Below, piece by piece: positions 17,606 through 26,456 of a stretch of DNA of 64,000 nucleotides (position 1 is its first letter; each line of letters opens with the position of its first letter). The position numbers and the translations under genes were made by a program. The notes beneath the pieces are model-generated. The model was not told the DNA's origin, did no database searches, and worked only from the letters and a program-made list of their open reading frames with translations. Source of the DNA: Cellulosimicrobium arenosum (lineage in GTDB: Bacteria; Actinomycetota; Actinomycetes; Actinomycetales; Cellulomonadaceae); assembly GCF_014837295.1 (NCBI RefSeq), contig NZ_JACYHB010000010.1, positions 62,001 to 126,000 on the forward strand, in the 5' to 3' direction.

Positions 17606-20116
17606 CTACCGCCGTCCAGCCGTGACCTCGACGTCGACCAGGCGGGCGTCGGCGGGCGTCACCTCGTGGACGTCCCCCGTGAGGCGCACGACGACGCGGG
17701 GCGTCGTCTCGCCCGGGAGCGAGCGACGCGCCGTCGGGCCCTGGGCGACGATCGCGCCGCCCGTCATGTCGTCGATCGCGGTCGCGGGACCGGTGCCGGC
17801 GTGCGCCGCGACCCACACCTCGACGTCGCCCGGCTCCACCACGCGCACGAGGCGCCGGTCGGAGAACGCGAGCCGCGTCGTCGGGACACGGAACCGCACG
17901 CGCCGCGACTCGCCCGGTGCGAGGTCGACGCGCGCGTAGCCGAGCAGCTGCACGGCGGGACGCGGGACGGACCCGAGGACGTCGCGCGCATAGAGCTGGA
18001 CCACCTCGGCACCCGCCACGTCGCCCGTGTTCGTCACGGTCACCGCGGCGTCGAACGACCCGCTCGTGGGCACCGCGGCGTCCACGTCGAGGTCCGCGTA
18101 GGAGTAGGTCGTGTACGACATCCCGAACCCGAACGGGCGGACCGGCGTCGGGTCGGTCGAGGTCACGTCCGAGGGCCCGCCCAGCACCGGGTGCAGGTAG
18201 GAGTACGGCTGCGCGCCCGCGGATCGCGGGAGCGAGACGGGCAGCCGGCCGGAGGGGTTCACGACGCCGGTGAGCAGGTCCGCGATCGCGTGCCCGCCCT
18301 CCTCGCCGGGGAAGAACCCCTGCACGACGGCGGCAGGCAGGGCCCCGCCGGAGTCCGCGCGACCGGTCGCGGAGCCATCGACGGCGGCACCGTCCAGCGC
18401 CCAGCCGATCGCGTACGGCCGGCCGGTGAGCAGCACGAGCACGACGGGGGTCCCCGTCGCGACGAGCTCGGCCACGAGCGCGCGCTGCACGCCCGGCAGC
18501 TCGAGCGACTCGACGTCGTTGCCCTCGCCGACCGTCCCGCGCCCGAACAGCCCGGCGTCGTCGCCGACGCACACGACCGCGACGTCCGCCGCTCGGGCCG
18601 CCTCGACCGCGGCGGCGAACCCCGACGTGTCGGACCCGTCGACCGTACAGCCCGGCTCGTGGACGACGTGGGACCCGGGGAGAGCCTCGCGCAGCGCGTC
18701 GACGACCGTGGGGAGCTCGATGCCGCGCGGTGTGCCGGGGTGGTGCGCGAGCACGTGGTTGACGAACGAGTAGCAGCCCATGAGTGCCTCGGCCCGGTCC
18801 GCGTTCGGCCCGACGACGGCGACCGTCGTGGGCGCCGGCCGCGCGGTCGCACCGACAGCACCTCCGCCGAGCGGGAGCACCCCGTCGTTCGCGAGGAGCA
18901 CGAGCGACTCCTGCGCCAGCCGACGGGCGGTCGCCCGGTGGGCCGGCGGGTCGAGGTCGACGACCGCGGGCGGGCCCCCGGCGAACGCGTCGGGATCGAG
19001 CAGACCGAGCTCCTCCTTCTGCTTCAGCACCCGCAGGACGGCGCGGTCCACGAGCGCCTCGTCGACGAGGCCGGCACGCACGCGGGCCGCGAGCGGCTCC
19101 AGGTAGGCGTCTCCCGACGGCAGCTCGACGTCGATCCCGGCCTCGAGCGCCAGGGCCGCGGCCCCGCCGCGATCGGCCGCGACGCGGTGCATGACCTCGA
19201 GGAACGCGACGGCGAAGTAGTCGGCGACGACGACGCCGTCGAAGCCCCAGCGACCGCGCAGGACGTCGGTGAGCAGCTCGGGGTTCGCGGCGACGGGGAC
19301 CCCGTCGACCTCGGCGTAGGAGTTCATGACCGAGCGGGCACCGCCGTCGCGCACGGCCATCTCGAAGGGCGGCAGGAAGACGTCCGCCAGCTCGCGCGGC
19401 CCCGCGCTCACCGGCGCGTGGTTGCGTCCCGCGCGGGACGCGGAGTAGCCGACGAAGTGCTTGAGCGTCGCGTGCACGCCCGCCTCCTGCAGCCCGCGGA
19501 CGTACGCGGTCCCGAGCGTCCCCACGAGGTACGGGTCCTCCCCGATGCACTCGTCGACGCGGCCCCAGCGCGGGTCGCGCACGACGTCGAGCACGGGCGC
19601 CAGTGCCTGGTGCACACCGATGCTGCGCATCGACCCGCCCATCTGCCGCGCCATCTCCTCGACGAGACCCGGGTCGAACGACGCACCCCACGCGAGCGGG
19701 GTCGGGTACGTCGCGGCCCGCCAGGCGGCGAGCCCCGTGAGCGCCTCCTCGTGGACGATCGCCGGGATCCCCAGGCGCGTCTCGCGCACGAGGCGGCGCT
19801 GCTCGGCCCAGAGCCATGCCGCGCGCTCGGCCGGGTCCACCGGACGCGTGCCGTACACGCGCGTGTAGTGGCCGATGCCGTGCTCGGCGATCTCGGCCAG
19901 GCGCCCCGATCCCCGCTGGCCGGCCGTCATCTCCGACTGCATCGGTGCGACGGTGCCGTTCTGGTCGATCCAGTAGCCCACGAGCTGGGCGAGCTTCTCC
20001 TCGAGGGTCATGCGCTCGTGCAGCGCGGTCACGCGCAGCGGCACGCCGGGCGTGGGGGCCGGGGCCGGATCGCTCGTGGTGGGTGCCTGCTGCAGTGCAG
20101 GGACGACGTCGGTCAC
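17606..20116 (-). CDS. Glycoside hydrolase family 3 beta-glucosidase
   Basis: 836 residues. The order is the GH3 N-terminal TIM barrel (to about 330), a C-terminal alpha/beta sandwich (about 380-620) and a fibronectin-III-like domain at the end (SYTTYSYADLDVD onward). The catalytic nucleophile is Asp299 in GFDGVVVADY; KHFVGYS at 219-225 is the usual substrate-binding stretch. No signal peptide is seen, so it acts in the cytoplasm on imported oligosaccharides. The GTG start at 20116 has AAGGAGA about ten bases before it. It is the last gene of the operon with the CUT1 transporter. Exact specificity (glucoside, xyloside, gentiobioside) cannot be told from the sequence. Confidence 0.9.
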   Translation of the reverse strand: MTDVVPALQQAPTTSDPAPAPTPGVPLRVTALHERMTLEEKLAQLVGYWIDQNGTVAPMQSEMTAGQRGSGRLAEIAEHGIGHYTRVYGTRPVDPAERAAWLWAEQRRLVRETRLGIPAIVHEEALTGLAAWRAATYPTPLAWGASFDPGLVEEMARQMGGSMRSIGVHQALAPVLDVVRDPRWGRVDECIGEDPYLVGTLGTAYVRGLQEAGVHATLKHFVGYSASRAGRNHAPVSAGPRELADVFLPPFEMAVRDGGARSVMNSYAEVDGVPVAANPELLTDVLRGRWGFDGVVVADYFAVAFLEVMHRVAADRGGAAALALEAGIDVELPSGDAYLEPLAARVRAGLVDEALVDRAVLRVLKQKEELGLLDPDAFAGGPPAVVDLDPPAHRATARRLAQESLVLLANDGVLPLGGGAVGATARPAPTTVAVVGPNADRAEALMGCYSFVNHVLAHHPGTPRGIELPTVVDALREALPGSHVVHEPGCTVDGSDTSGFAAAVEAARAADVAVVCVGDDAGLFGRGTVGEGNDVESLELPGVQRALVAELVATGTPVVLVLLTGRPYAIGWALDGAAVDGSATGRADSGGALPAAVVQGFFPGEEGGHAIADLLTGVVNPSGRLPVSLPRSAGAQPYSYLHPVLGGPSDVTSTDPTPVRPFGFGMSYTTYSYADLDVDAAVPTSGSFDAAVTVTNTGDVAGAEVVQLYARDVLGSVPRPAVQLLGYARVDLAPGESRRVRFRVPTTRLAFSDRRLVRVVEPGDVEVWVAAHAGTGPATAIDDMTGGAIVAQGPTARRSLPGETTPRVVVRLTGDVHEVTPADARLVDVEVTAGRR

Positions 20117-20167
20117 GTGACCGTTCTCCTTCGGTGGTGCGAGGCGTGCGGCGCGGTGGAGGGCGCT

Positions 20168-21070
20168 CTAGCCCTTCACCGCTCCCTGCAGCCCGTTGAC
20201 GATGCGCTTCTCGAGCGCGAGGAAGAATATGAGCGCCGGGATCATCGCGAGCGTGGTGAAGGCGAGGACGCCCGCAGTGTCCGACGCGTGCTCGGACGAG
20301 AAGTCCGCGACGCCGAGCGGCAGCGTCTTGGCCCCCGGGTCGTTGAGCACGAGCAGCGGCAGCAGGTAGGCGTTCCACGACGCGACGAACGCGAGCACGC
20401 CGACCGTCACGATCCCCGGCCCCGACAGCGGCAGCAGGATCCGCCAGAAGAACCCGATGCGCGACGTGCCGTCGAGCAGCGCGGCCTCCTCCAGCTCCTT
20501 GGGCAGCGCCATGAGGAACGGGCGCAGGATGACGATCGTCATCGGCAGCGCGAACGCCGCCTGCGGCAGGGCCACGCCCCAGAACGTGTTGTTGAGCTGC
20601 AGGTCCCGCACCATGAGGAACAGCGGGATGATCGCGACGGTCAGGGGGAAGAGCAGACCGAGCGTGAAGACGAGGAACAGCGCCTCGCGCCCCCGGAAGC
20701 GGTACCGCGCGAGCGGGTAGGCGGCCATGACGCCGAACACGGCGACGACGGCCGTCGTGACGAGCGCGATGACGGACGAGTTCAGCGCGTAGCGCCAGAA
20801 CGTGTCGGACGTCAGCACGTTCGTGTAGTTGCTCAGCACCCAGGGGTCGGGGAGGCCGACGGGCTCCGACGCGAGCTGGGCGTTGCTGCGGAAGCCGCCC
20901 AGGACCGCGTAGACGACCGGCGCGACCGTCACCGCGACCACGACGAGCGCGATCGCGTACACGAGCGGGTTCCCGCCCGCGTTGACGCCGGAACGACGAC
21001 GGCGGGGCGGACGCCCGCCCCTGGTGGTCGACGGCGCGCCCGCGGTGGGCGCGAGGACGGGGGTGCTCAT
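20168..21070 (-). CDS. Carbohydrate ABC transporter permease, MalG type
   Basis: 300 residues with six membrane helices. The conserved EAA loop that docks the ATPase reads EEAALLDGTSRIGFFWRILL. A basic, Arg-rich tail precedes the first helix. It pairs with the MalF-type gene upstream through an ATGA overlap at 21067-21070. No ATPase gene belongs to the cassette. Actinobacterial CUT1 systems commonly share one MsiK-type ATPase encoded elsewhere, and that is the likely case here. Confidence 0.9.
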   Translation of the reverse strand: MSTPVLAPTAGAPSTTRGGRPPRRRRSGVNAGGNPLVYAIALVVVAVTVAPVVYAVLGGFRSNAQLASEPVGLPDPWVLSNYTNVLTSDTFWRYALNSSVIALVTTAVVAVFGVMAAYPLARYRFRGREALFLVFTLGLLFPLTVAIIPLFLMVRDLQLNNTFWGVALPQAAFALPMTIVILRPFLMALPKELEEAALLDGTSRIGFFWRILLPLSGPGIVTVGVLAFVASWNAYLLPLLVLNDPGAKTLPLGVADFSSEHASDTAGVLAFTTLAMIPALIFFLALEKRIVNGLQGAVKG

Positions 21071-22044
21071 GAGCTCACCTTCGTGTCACGGCGCAGGACG
21101 AACACCTGGTAGATGGCGGCGAGGATCAGCGAGATGGCGAACAGGAGCACCGCGACCGCCGACGCGTACCCGTACTGGCTGCGGTCCGTCCCCTGGTTGA
21201 TGAGGTACGTCGCCATGGTCACCGTCGAGTTCGCGGGCCCGCCCTTGGTGAGGATCCACACCATGTCGAAGAGCTGGAGCGAGCCGATCATGGACAGGAA
21301 GCCCCACGTGCGGATCGTCGGGCCGAGCAGCGGCACCGTGATCCGGCGCTGCACCTGCCACCACGACGCGCCGTCGATCTGCGCGGCCTCGTACAGCTCG
21401 TCCGGCACGCCCTGCAGGCCGGCGAGGAAGAGGATGACGGCGAGGCCGAGGTACTTCCACGTGAGCACGACCAGCACGGTGTACAGCGCCACGTCCGGGT
21501 CCCCGAGCCACAGCTGCGTGAACCCGCCCAGCCCCACGGCGTCGAGCACCGCGTCGACCGGTCCGTCCGGCTGCAGCAGCATGAACCAGACGACACCTGC
21601 GACGACCTCCGCGAGGACGTACGGGACGAAGATCACGACGCGCAGGAACGTGCGGCCCCACATCTGGCGGTTCAGCAGGAGCGCGATGCCCAGTCCCAGC
21701 GGGAGCTGGACGACGATCGACAGCACCACGATCGTCAGGTTGTGCTGGACGGCGCTCGTGAACACGTCGTCGGAGAGCGCGCGGACGTAGTTCTGCAGCC
21801 CGACGAAGTCGTCCATCGGGCCGAGGCCGTTCCAGTCGTACAGCGAGTACCGTCCGGCCTGCAGGATGGGTACCACCACGAAGACGGCGAACAGCGCGAG
21901 CGCGGGCGAGACGAAGAACAGGATCTCCAGCCGCTGGCGCCACGCGGAGCTCAGTCGCCGGCGCGGGGCCCCGCCCGTCCCCGACCGCGCCGGGGCGCTG
22001 TCGGGGACGGGCCGGGTCGCGAGCGCGTCGTCGGCCACACTCAT
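21067..22044 (-). CDS. Carbohydrate ABC transporter permease, MalF type
   Basis: 325 residues with six membrane helices and the EAA loop ELYEAAQIDGASWWQVQRRI. It forms the sugar channel with the MalG-type partner. ATG at 22044 shares one base with the stop of the binding-protein gene; a GTG at 22047 is an equally coupled alternative, and neither has a separate ribosome site. The product is typical in length for the family. Confidence 0.9.
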   Translation of the reverse strand: MSVADDALATRPVPDSAPARSGTGGAPRRRLSSAWRQRLEILFFVSPALALFAVFVVVPILQAGRYSLYDWNGLGPMDDFVGLQNYVRALSDDVFTSAVQHNLTIVVLSIVVQLPLGLGIALLLNRQMWGRTFLRVVIFVPYVLAEVVAGVVWFMLLQPDGPVDAVLDAVGLGGFTQLWLGDPDVALYTVLVVLTWKYLGLAVILFLAGLQGVPDELYEAAQIDGASWWQVQRRITVPLLGPTIRTWGFLSMIGSLQLFDMVWILTKGGPANSTVTMATYLINQGTDRSQYGYASAVAVLLFAISLILAAIYQVFVLRRDTKVSS

Positions 22045-23342
22045 CACGCAGTGCCGGCCGCGGACTGGATCGAGTCGACGATGTCCTGCGGAGACGCCTC
22101 ACCGGCGAACATGAGCGCGATCGTGTCGTTCATCGCGCCGCCGACGTTCTCGCCGAACGCGGTGTCGAGGTAGAGCTGCACGTAGGGCGCGTCGTCCCGG
22201 ACCGTGAGCAGGTCGGCGAGCGCCGGGTCTGCGACGGAGCCGCTCGCGGCCGGGTTGGTGGGCAGACCCATCGACTGCTCCGCGAACCCGATCTGGACGT
22301 CGTCCGAGAGGAGGTACTCGATGAAGTCGACGCACTCCGGCGGGGCCTCCGCGGAGCAGGCCCACGCGTCGCCGCCACCGAGCGCGGCCGTCGGGTCGCC
22401 CTCCCCCTGCTGCACGGTCGGGAACGCGAACCAGCCCGTGTCGTCGCCGAGCCCGGTGCCGTCCTCGGTGAGGCCCTGCATGACGCCCGGCTCCCAGTGC
22501 CCGGCCAGCTCCATCGCGACCTTGCCCGACGCGAGGAGACCGGACGCGCTCGTCGGCCCCGTCTGTGCCGGCGTCGCGAGGAAGCCCGCGTTGAACGGCT
22601 CGGTGGCGATGAAGGCCTCGAGGTCCTCACCGGCCCGGAGGAAGCACGGGTCCGAGAAGTCGAGCGAGGTCACCGCGTCGGCCAGCACGTCCTGGGAGCA
22701 CTGCCGCACCGCGTAGTAGTACCAGTAGTGGGCCGCGGGCCACTTGTCCCCGGCCCCGACCGAGATCGGCTCGACGCCGGCGTCCTTGAGCTTCTGGACC
22801 GCGTCGTCGAGCTCTTCCTGGCTGGTCGGCGGCTCGGTGATCCCCGCGTCCTCGAAGTGCGCCTTGTTGTACCAGAAGCCCACGACGCCGACGCTGAACG
22901 GCAGCGCGTAGGTCTTGTCCTCGACCTGCCAGCCGGCCACGGAGCCGCCCAGGTTCTCGATCGTGTCGGCCGCGGGCTCGGACAGGTCCATGGTGAGCCC
23001 GGCCTCGACGTGGTCGGCGAGCTCGCCGCCCCCGCGCTCCATGTAGACGTCCGGGGTGTCGCCGGTCTGGAACGCCGCGTCGAGCTTGGTCAGCATGTCC
23101 TCGTGCGCCATGGCCTGGACGTCGATCGTGACACCGTCGTGGTCCGCCTCGAAGTCCTCGGCGACCTGCTCGTAGTAGCCCTTGCCGGGCTCGTTGTTCG
23201 AGTTGTGCCACCACGTGAGGGTGACGTCCCCGCCGCTCTCCGCCGGGTCGTCCCCGCCGGACCCGCTGCTGCACGCACCGGCCACCAGGGCCACTGCGGT
23301 GCCCAGCGCGAGCACGGTGGCCGCGCGCCTGTTCCTCGTCAT
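22044..23342 (-). CDS. Carbohydrate ABC transporter substrate-binding lipoprotein (CUT1)
   Basis: 432 residues. It has a basic N-terminus, a hydrophobic helix and lipobox ending VAGAC at residue 23, then a Ser/Gly/Asp linker. The mature part is an extracellular-solute-binding family 1 protein (VTLTWWHNSNNEPGKGYYEQ; ALPFSVGVVGFWYNKAHFED). It delivers an oligosaccharide to the two permeases downstream. ATG at 23342 has GAGGAGA eight bases upstream. First gene of the operon, behind a promoter at 23379-23408 and a LacI operator. Confidence 0.9.
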   Translation of the reverse strand: MTRNRRAATVLALGTAVALVAGACSSGSGGDDPAESGGDVTLTWWHNSNNEPGKGYYEQVAEDFEADHDGVTIDVQAMAHEDMLTKLDAAFQTGDTPDVYMERGGGELADHVEAGLTMDLSEPAADTIENLGGSVAGWQVEDKTYALPFSVGVVGFWYNKAHFEDAGITEPPTSQEELDDAVQKLKDAGVEPISVGAGDKWPAAHYWYYYAVRQCSQDVLADAVTSLDFSDPCFLRAGEDLEAFIATEPFNAGFLATPAQTGPTSASGLLASGKVAMELAGHWEPGVMQGLTEDGTGLGDDTGWFAFPTVQQGEGDPTAALGGGDAWACSAEAPPECVDFIEYLLSDDVQIGFAEQSMGLPTNPAASGSVADPALADLLTVRDDAPYVQLYLDTAFGENVGGAMNDTIALMFAGEASPQDIVDSIQSAAGTA

Positions 23343-23378
23343 CGGAATCTCCTCGGTCGTCGTTGACGGATCACCGCG

Positions 23379-23408
23379 AGTCTGGCACCGCCCCCGACCC
23401 GTCGTCAA
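23379..23408 (-). promoter_or_regulatory. Promoter of the CUT1 transporter/beta-glucosidase operon
   Basis: Minus strand TTGACG (23408-23403), 18-base spacer, CAGACT (23384-23379). The -35 box is only four bases from the palindromic operator at 23413-23432, so the bound regulator would crowd RNA polymerase. Confidence 0.5.
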
Positions 23409-23412
23409 TCGT

Positions 23413-23432
23413 TGTCGATAACGTTTTCGACA
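23413..23432. promoter_or_regulatory. LacI-type operator between the sugar operon and its regulator
   Basis: TGTCGATAACGTTTTCGACA is a 20-base palindrome with one mismatched pair and a central ACGT, the usual LacI-family form. It lies between the binding-protein gene and the LacI gene and probably controls both. It differs clearly from the TGAATCGTTTCA core used by the GH106/CUT2 genes. Confidence 0.8.
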
Positions 23433-23503
23433 CAACCCGCACGAGACCCGTCGCGGTCGATCCGGTGCGACGATCGAAGGCCCGGACGGCTACTGTCATC
23501 ACC

Positions 23504-24505
23504 ATGCAGGCGTCCGGGAGAGTGACCATCGGCGACGTCGCGCGCACGGCGGGCGTGTCGGTGGCCACGGTCTCCAAGGTCATCAACGACCGCTACGGGG
23601 TCGCCCCGGAGACCTCGGCCCGCGTGCACGAGGTCATCGCCGATCTCGGCTACGAGTCGTCGATCGTGGCCCGCAGCCTGCGCAGCCGCCGCACCAACGT
23701 GATCGGCATCCTCGTCGCGGAGTTCGAGCCGTTCTCGACCGAGCTCCTCAAGGGCATCTCGGAGGCCGTGGAGAGCACCGGGTACGAGCTCCTCGCGTAC
23801 TCCGGCGGCCTGCGCCGCGACGACCGCGTCGGGTGGGAGCAGCGCTATCTCTCGCGTCTCGCCGGGACGTTGATCGACGGCGCGATCATCGTCACCCCGA
23901 CGGTCGTCAACCCCCGCAACTCGATCCCCGTCGTGGCCGTCGACCCGCACCGCGGCCCGTCGGGCCCGCCGACCGTCGACTCGGACAACCTCGCCGGGGC
24001 CCGCGCCGCGACGGAGCACCTCGTCTCGCTCGGGCACACGCGCGTCGGGTTCCTGGGCGGGCGCCCGGACCTCGAGTCCGCCCGGCTGCGCGAGCAGGGG
24101 TACCGCGACGCCCTCGCGGACGCCGGGATCCGGGTCGACGAGGACCTGGTGCTCGTCGGGGGCTACCGCCCGGACCTCGCCGACACCCCCGCCCACGAGC
24201 TGCTGCGCCTGCCCGAGCGACCCACCGCGATCTTCGCCGCCAACGACCTGTCGGCGATCCGAACCATCGAGGTCGCCCGCGAGCTCGGGCTGCGCGTCCC
24301 CGAGGACCTGTCCGTCGTCGGCTTCGACAACGTGCCCGAGTCGGCCCTCACCGTCCCCCCGCTGACGACCGTCAGCCAGCCGATCCACCAGATGGGGGCC
24401 GAGGCGCTGCGGATGGTCGTCGACCTCATCCAGGGCAACCCGCGAGACCCGCACGTGCGGCTGCCCACCGAGCTCGTCGTCCGCGGCACGACGCGCGCGC
24501 TCTGA
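23504..24505 (+). CDS. LacI family transcriptional regulator
   Basis: 333 residues. The N-terminal HTH is VTIGDVARTAGVSVATVSKV with the hinge region after YESSIVARSLRSRRTNVIG. A periplasmic-binding-like ligand domain follows and ends with VPPLTTVSQPIHQMGAEAL. It likely represses the divergent CUT1/beta-glucosidase operon until the sugar or a product binds. The ATG at 23504 starts the HTH correctly. TACTGT at 23491-23496 is placed like a -10 box for a leaderless mRNA. Confidence 0.9.
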   Translation: MQASGRVTIGDVARTAGVSVATVSKVINDRYGVAPETSARVHEVIADLGYESSIVARSLRSRRTNVIGILVAEFEPFSTELLKGISEAVESTGYELLAYSGGLRRDDRVGWEQRYLSRLAGTLIDGAIIVTPTVVNPRNSIPVVAVDPHRGPSGPPTVDSDNLAGARAATEHLVSLGHTRVGFLGGRPDLESARLREQGYRDALADAGIRVDEDLVLVGGYRPDLADTPAHELLRLPERPTAIFAANDLSAIRTIEVARELGLRVPEDLSVVGFDNVPESALTVPPLTTVSQPIHQMGAEALRMVVDLIQGNPRDPHVRLPTELVVRGTTRAL

Positions 24506-24633
24506 ACCGCCGGACAGGCCGGCCCCCCGGGCCGGTCCTGGAATCCTGCGCGCCCCGGGGGCGTTATGTCAGCAGTGACCACGAGCAGCATGCGCAGCAC
24601 GCGCAGCACTGCCGACAACCGGAGGAGGTCCGC

Positions 24634-25056
24634 ATGGTCCGCCGACCCGCCCGCCGCGTCCAGGTGGAGAACGACGCAGGCAAGATCGTCAACTACGTCC
24701 GCCACACCGGCGACGGCGTCGTCTCGCCGCACGCCGAGGTCCCCGAGTCCGTGCCCGTCGGCGCGGGCACCTACGTCGAGTCCGGCGCACGCGTCGGCCC
24801 CGGGTCCCGGGTCGGGGACGGGAGCTGGGTCGACCACGACGTGGTCGTCGGGCGCGACGTGCGCGTCGGCGACAACGTCCACCTCGGCCCCGAGACCGTC
24901 GTGGGCGACCGCGCCCGCATCGGGCACGGCGCCCGCCTCGGCGCGCGCGTCCGGGTCGAGGCGGGCGCGCACGTCCAGCCCGACGCGGTCGTCCCCGAGG
25001 ACGCCACGGTGCGCCGGCCGACCGGTGGTCGTTCGACGTACGACGTCGCCGCCTGA
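24634..25056 (+). CDS. Small hexapeptide-repeat (left-handed beta-helix) protein
   Basis: 140 residues. After a basic N-terminus it consists almost wholly of hexapeptide turns with a Val/Gly/Arg rhythm (GARVGPGSRVGDGSWVDHDV and so on, about ten turns). There is no acyltransferase domain, no catalytic His context and no membrane segment. A GGAGGAGG ribosome site at 24621-24628 shows it is translated. It could be a scaffold or trimeric binding protein. The function is not recognised. It follows the LacI gene after 128 bases that include a GC-rich inverted repeat near 24512-24540. Confidence 0.7.
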   Translation: MVRRPARRVQVENDAGKIVNYVRHTGDGVVSPHAEVPESVPVGAGTYVESGARVGPGSRVGDGSWVDHDVVVGRDVRVGDNVHLGPETVVGDRARIGHGARLGARVRVEAGAHVQPDAVVPEDATVRRPTGGRSTYDVAA

Positions 25057-25128
25057 CCTCACCCGCACCGCGGGACCGGGGACCGGACCCCGTGTCGCGC
25101 CGCGCGCGAAGTGCGTACGATCCGCCAC

Positions 25129-26379
25129 GTGAGCCTCCCCGACCCGCGGTACGCACCGCCGCAGCAGCAGCCCCGTCCCGCGCGCCGGTTCGACCCGCGG
25201 GCCGTCCTCGACGGGCGGCCCCCGGGCCGTGCGCCGGTCGGCGCGATCGTGACGATCGTCGTCGCGAGCCTGTGCCTCTTCGCCGTGCTCGCGCTCACGG
25301 CGCTGCAGGGGATCGCCCCGTTCGGAGCCGGGCTGCTGCTCGCGCTGGTCCCGCTGGGCGTGTGGATCCCGGTCGTGCTGTGGCTCGACCGGCTCGAGCC
25401 CGAGCCGCCGATGAGCCTGACCGTCGCGTTCCTGTGGGGCGCTGGCGTCGCCACGCTGTTCGCCATGCTCCTCAACGACGCGGGGCTGCGGTTCGTCGCC
25501 CTGCCGCTGTTCGGTCCCGAGAACGCGATGTACGCCGTCGCGACGGCCGGTGCGCCGGTCGTCGAGGAGCTGCTCAAGGGCGCGGTGCTGTTCGGCATGC
25601 TGTGGTTCCGACGGCACGAGATCAACGGCTGGACGGACGGCGTGATCTACGCGGCGATGGTCGCGCTCGGCTTCGCCGCGGTCGAGAACATCACCTACTT
25701 CGTCGCCGCCTCGTACACCGGGACGCTGACCAGCACGTTCGTGCTCCGCGCGCTCATCTCCCCGTTGCTGCACCCCCTGTGCACGGCGCTCACCGGCATC
25801 GGCGTGGCCAGCGCCGCGATGAGCCCGCCCGGTCCGCGGCGGGTGCTCGCGCCCCTCGGCGGCCTGCTCGCGGCGATGGCGCTGCACGCCCTGTGGAACG
25901 GCTCGACCGGGTTCGGCTACGTCGGTCTCGGGTTCGCCTATCTCGTCGGCCTCGGTGTCCTGGTGACGATCGTCGTGCTCCTGGTCCGCGACCGGCGACG
26001 CACGGTCGCCACGATCTCCCAGCAGCTCGGGCGCTACGTGCCCTCCGGGCTCGTCACCCCGCCGGACCTGACCATGCTCTCCTCGCTCAAGGGCCGGCGA
26101 CAGGCGCGGGGCTGGGCGCGCTCGTCGGGCGGAGCAGGCGCCGAGAAGGCGATGAACGACTACCAGCGGGCCGCGACAGAGCTCGCGCTCCTGCACGACC
26201 GCGTCGCTCGCGGCGCGACCGAGCCCGCACGGGTCGAGCCGCGCCGGCAGGGGCTGCTGGGCCTCATGGACGTCACTCGTCACGCGTTCGTCGTCCGCGC
26301 GCCGCAGCCGACACCCCCGCCCTGGTCCCCGCACGCGCCGTCGGGCTTCACGCCTGCTCCCCCGCACCGCACCTACTGA
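25129..26379 (+). CDS. PrsW-family intramembrane metalloprotease
   Basis: 416 residues. A Pro-rich cytoplasmic start is followed by about eight membrane helices. The family motifs are EELLKG (about residue 150), the HE-containing loop and ENITYF, then HPL and HALWNG in later helices, together forming the metal site. PrsW in Bacillus cleaves an anti-sigma factor; the target here is unknown. The C-terminal 100 residues are a soluble tail. The GTG at 25129 is preferred because TACGAT at 25116-25121 is spaced as a -10 box for a leaderless transcript. A GTG at 25111 would add six residues. Confidence 0.82.
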   Translation: MSLPDPRYAPPQQQPRPARRFDPRAVLDGRPPGRAPVGAIVTIVVASLCLFAVLALTALQGIAPFGAGLLLALVPLGVWIPVVLWLDRLEPEPPMSLTVAFLWGAGVATLFAMLLNDAGLRFVALPLFGPENAMYAVATAGAPVVEELLKGAVLFGMLWFRRHEINGWTDGVIYAAMVALGFAAVENITYFVAASYTGTLTSTFVLRALISPLLHPLCTALTGIGVASAAMSPPGPRRVLAPLGGLLAAMALHALWNGSTGFGYVGLGFAYLVGLGVLVTIVVLLVRDRRRTVATISQQLGRYVPSGLVTPPDLTMLSSLKGRRQARGWARSSGGAGAEKAMNDYQRAATELALLHDRVARGATEPARVEPRRQGLLGLMDVTRHAFVVRAPQPTPPPWSPHAPSGFTPAPPHRTY

Positions 26380-26456
26380 CCCCTGGCGGTCGCTGCGGGG
26401 GCCGATCTCGAGGAGCCGGTCCTCGCGCGCCGGGAGCGCAGCGTCGGCATCGGGTG

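Noticed and set aside
17666-21112. An 1148-codon open frame opposite the beta-glucosidase and permease genes
   Set aside because: Composition and lack of motifs show it to be a shadow of the real genes on the other strand.
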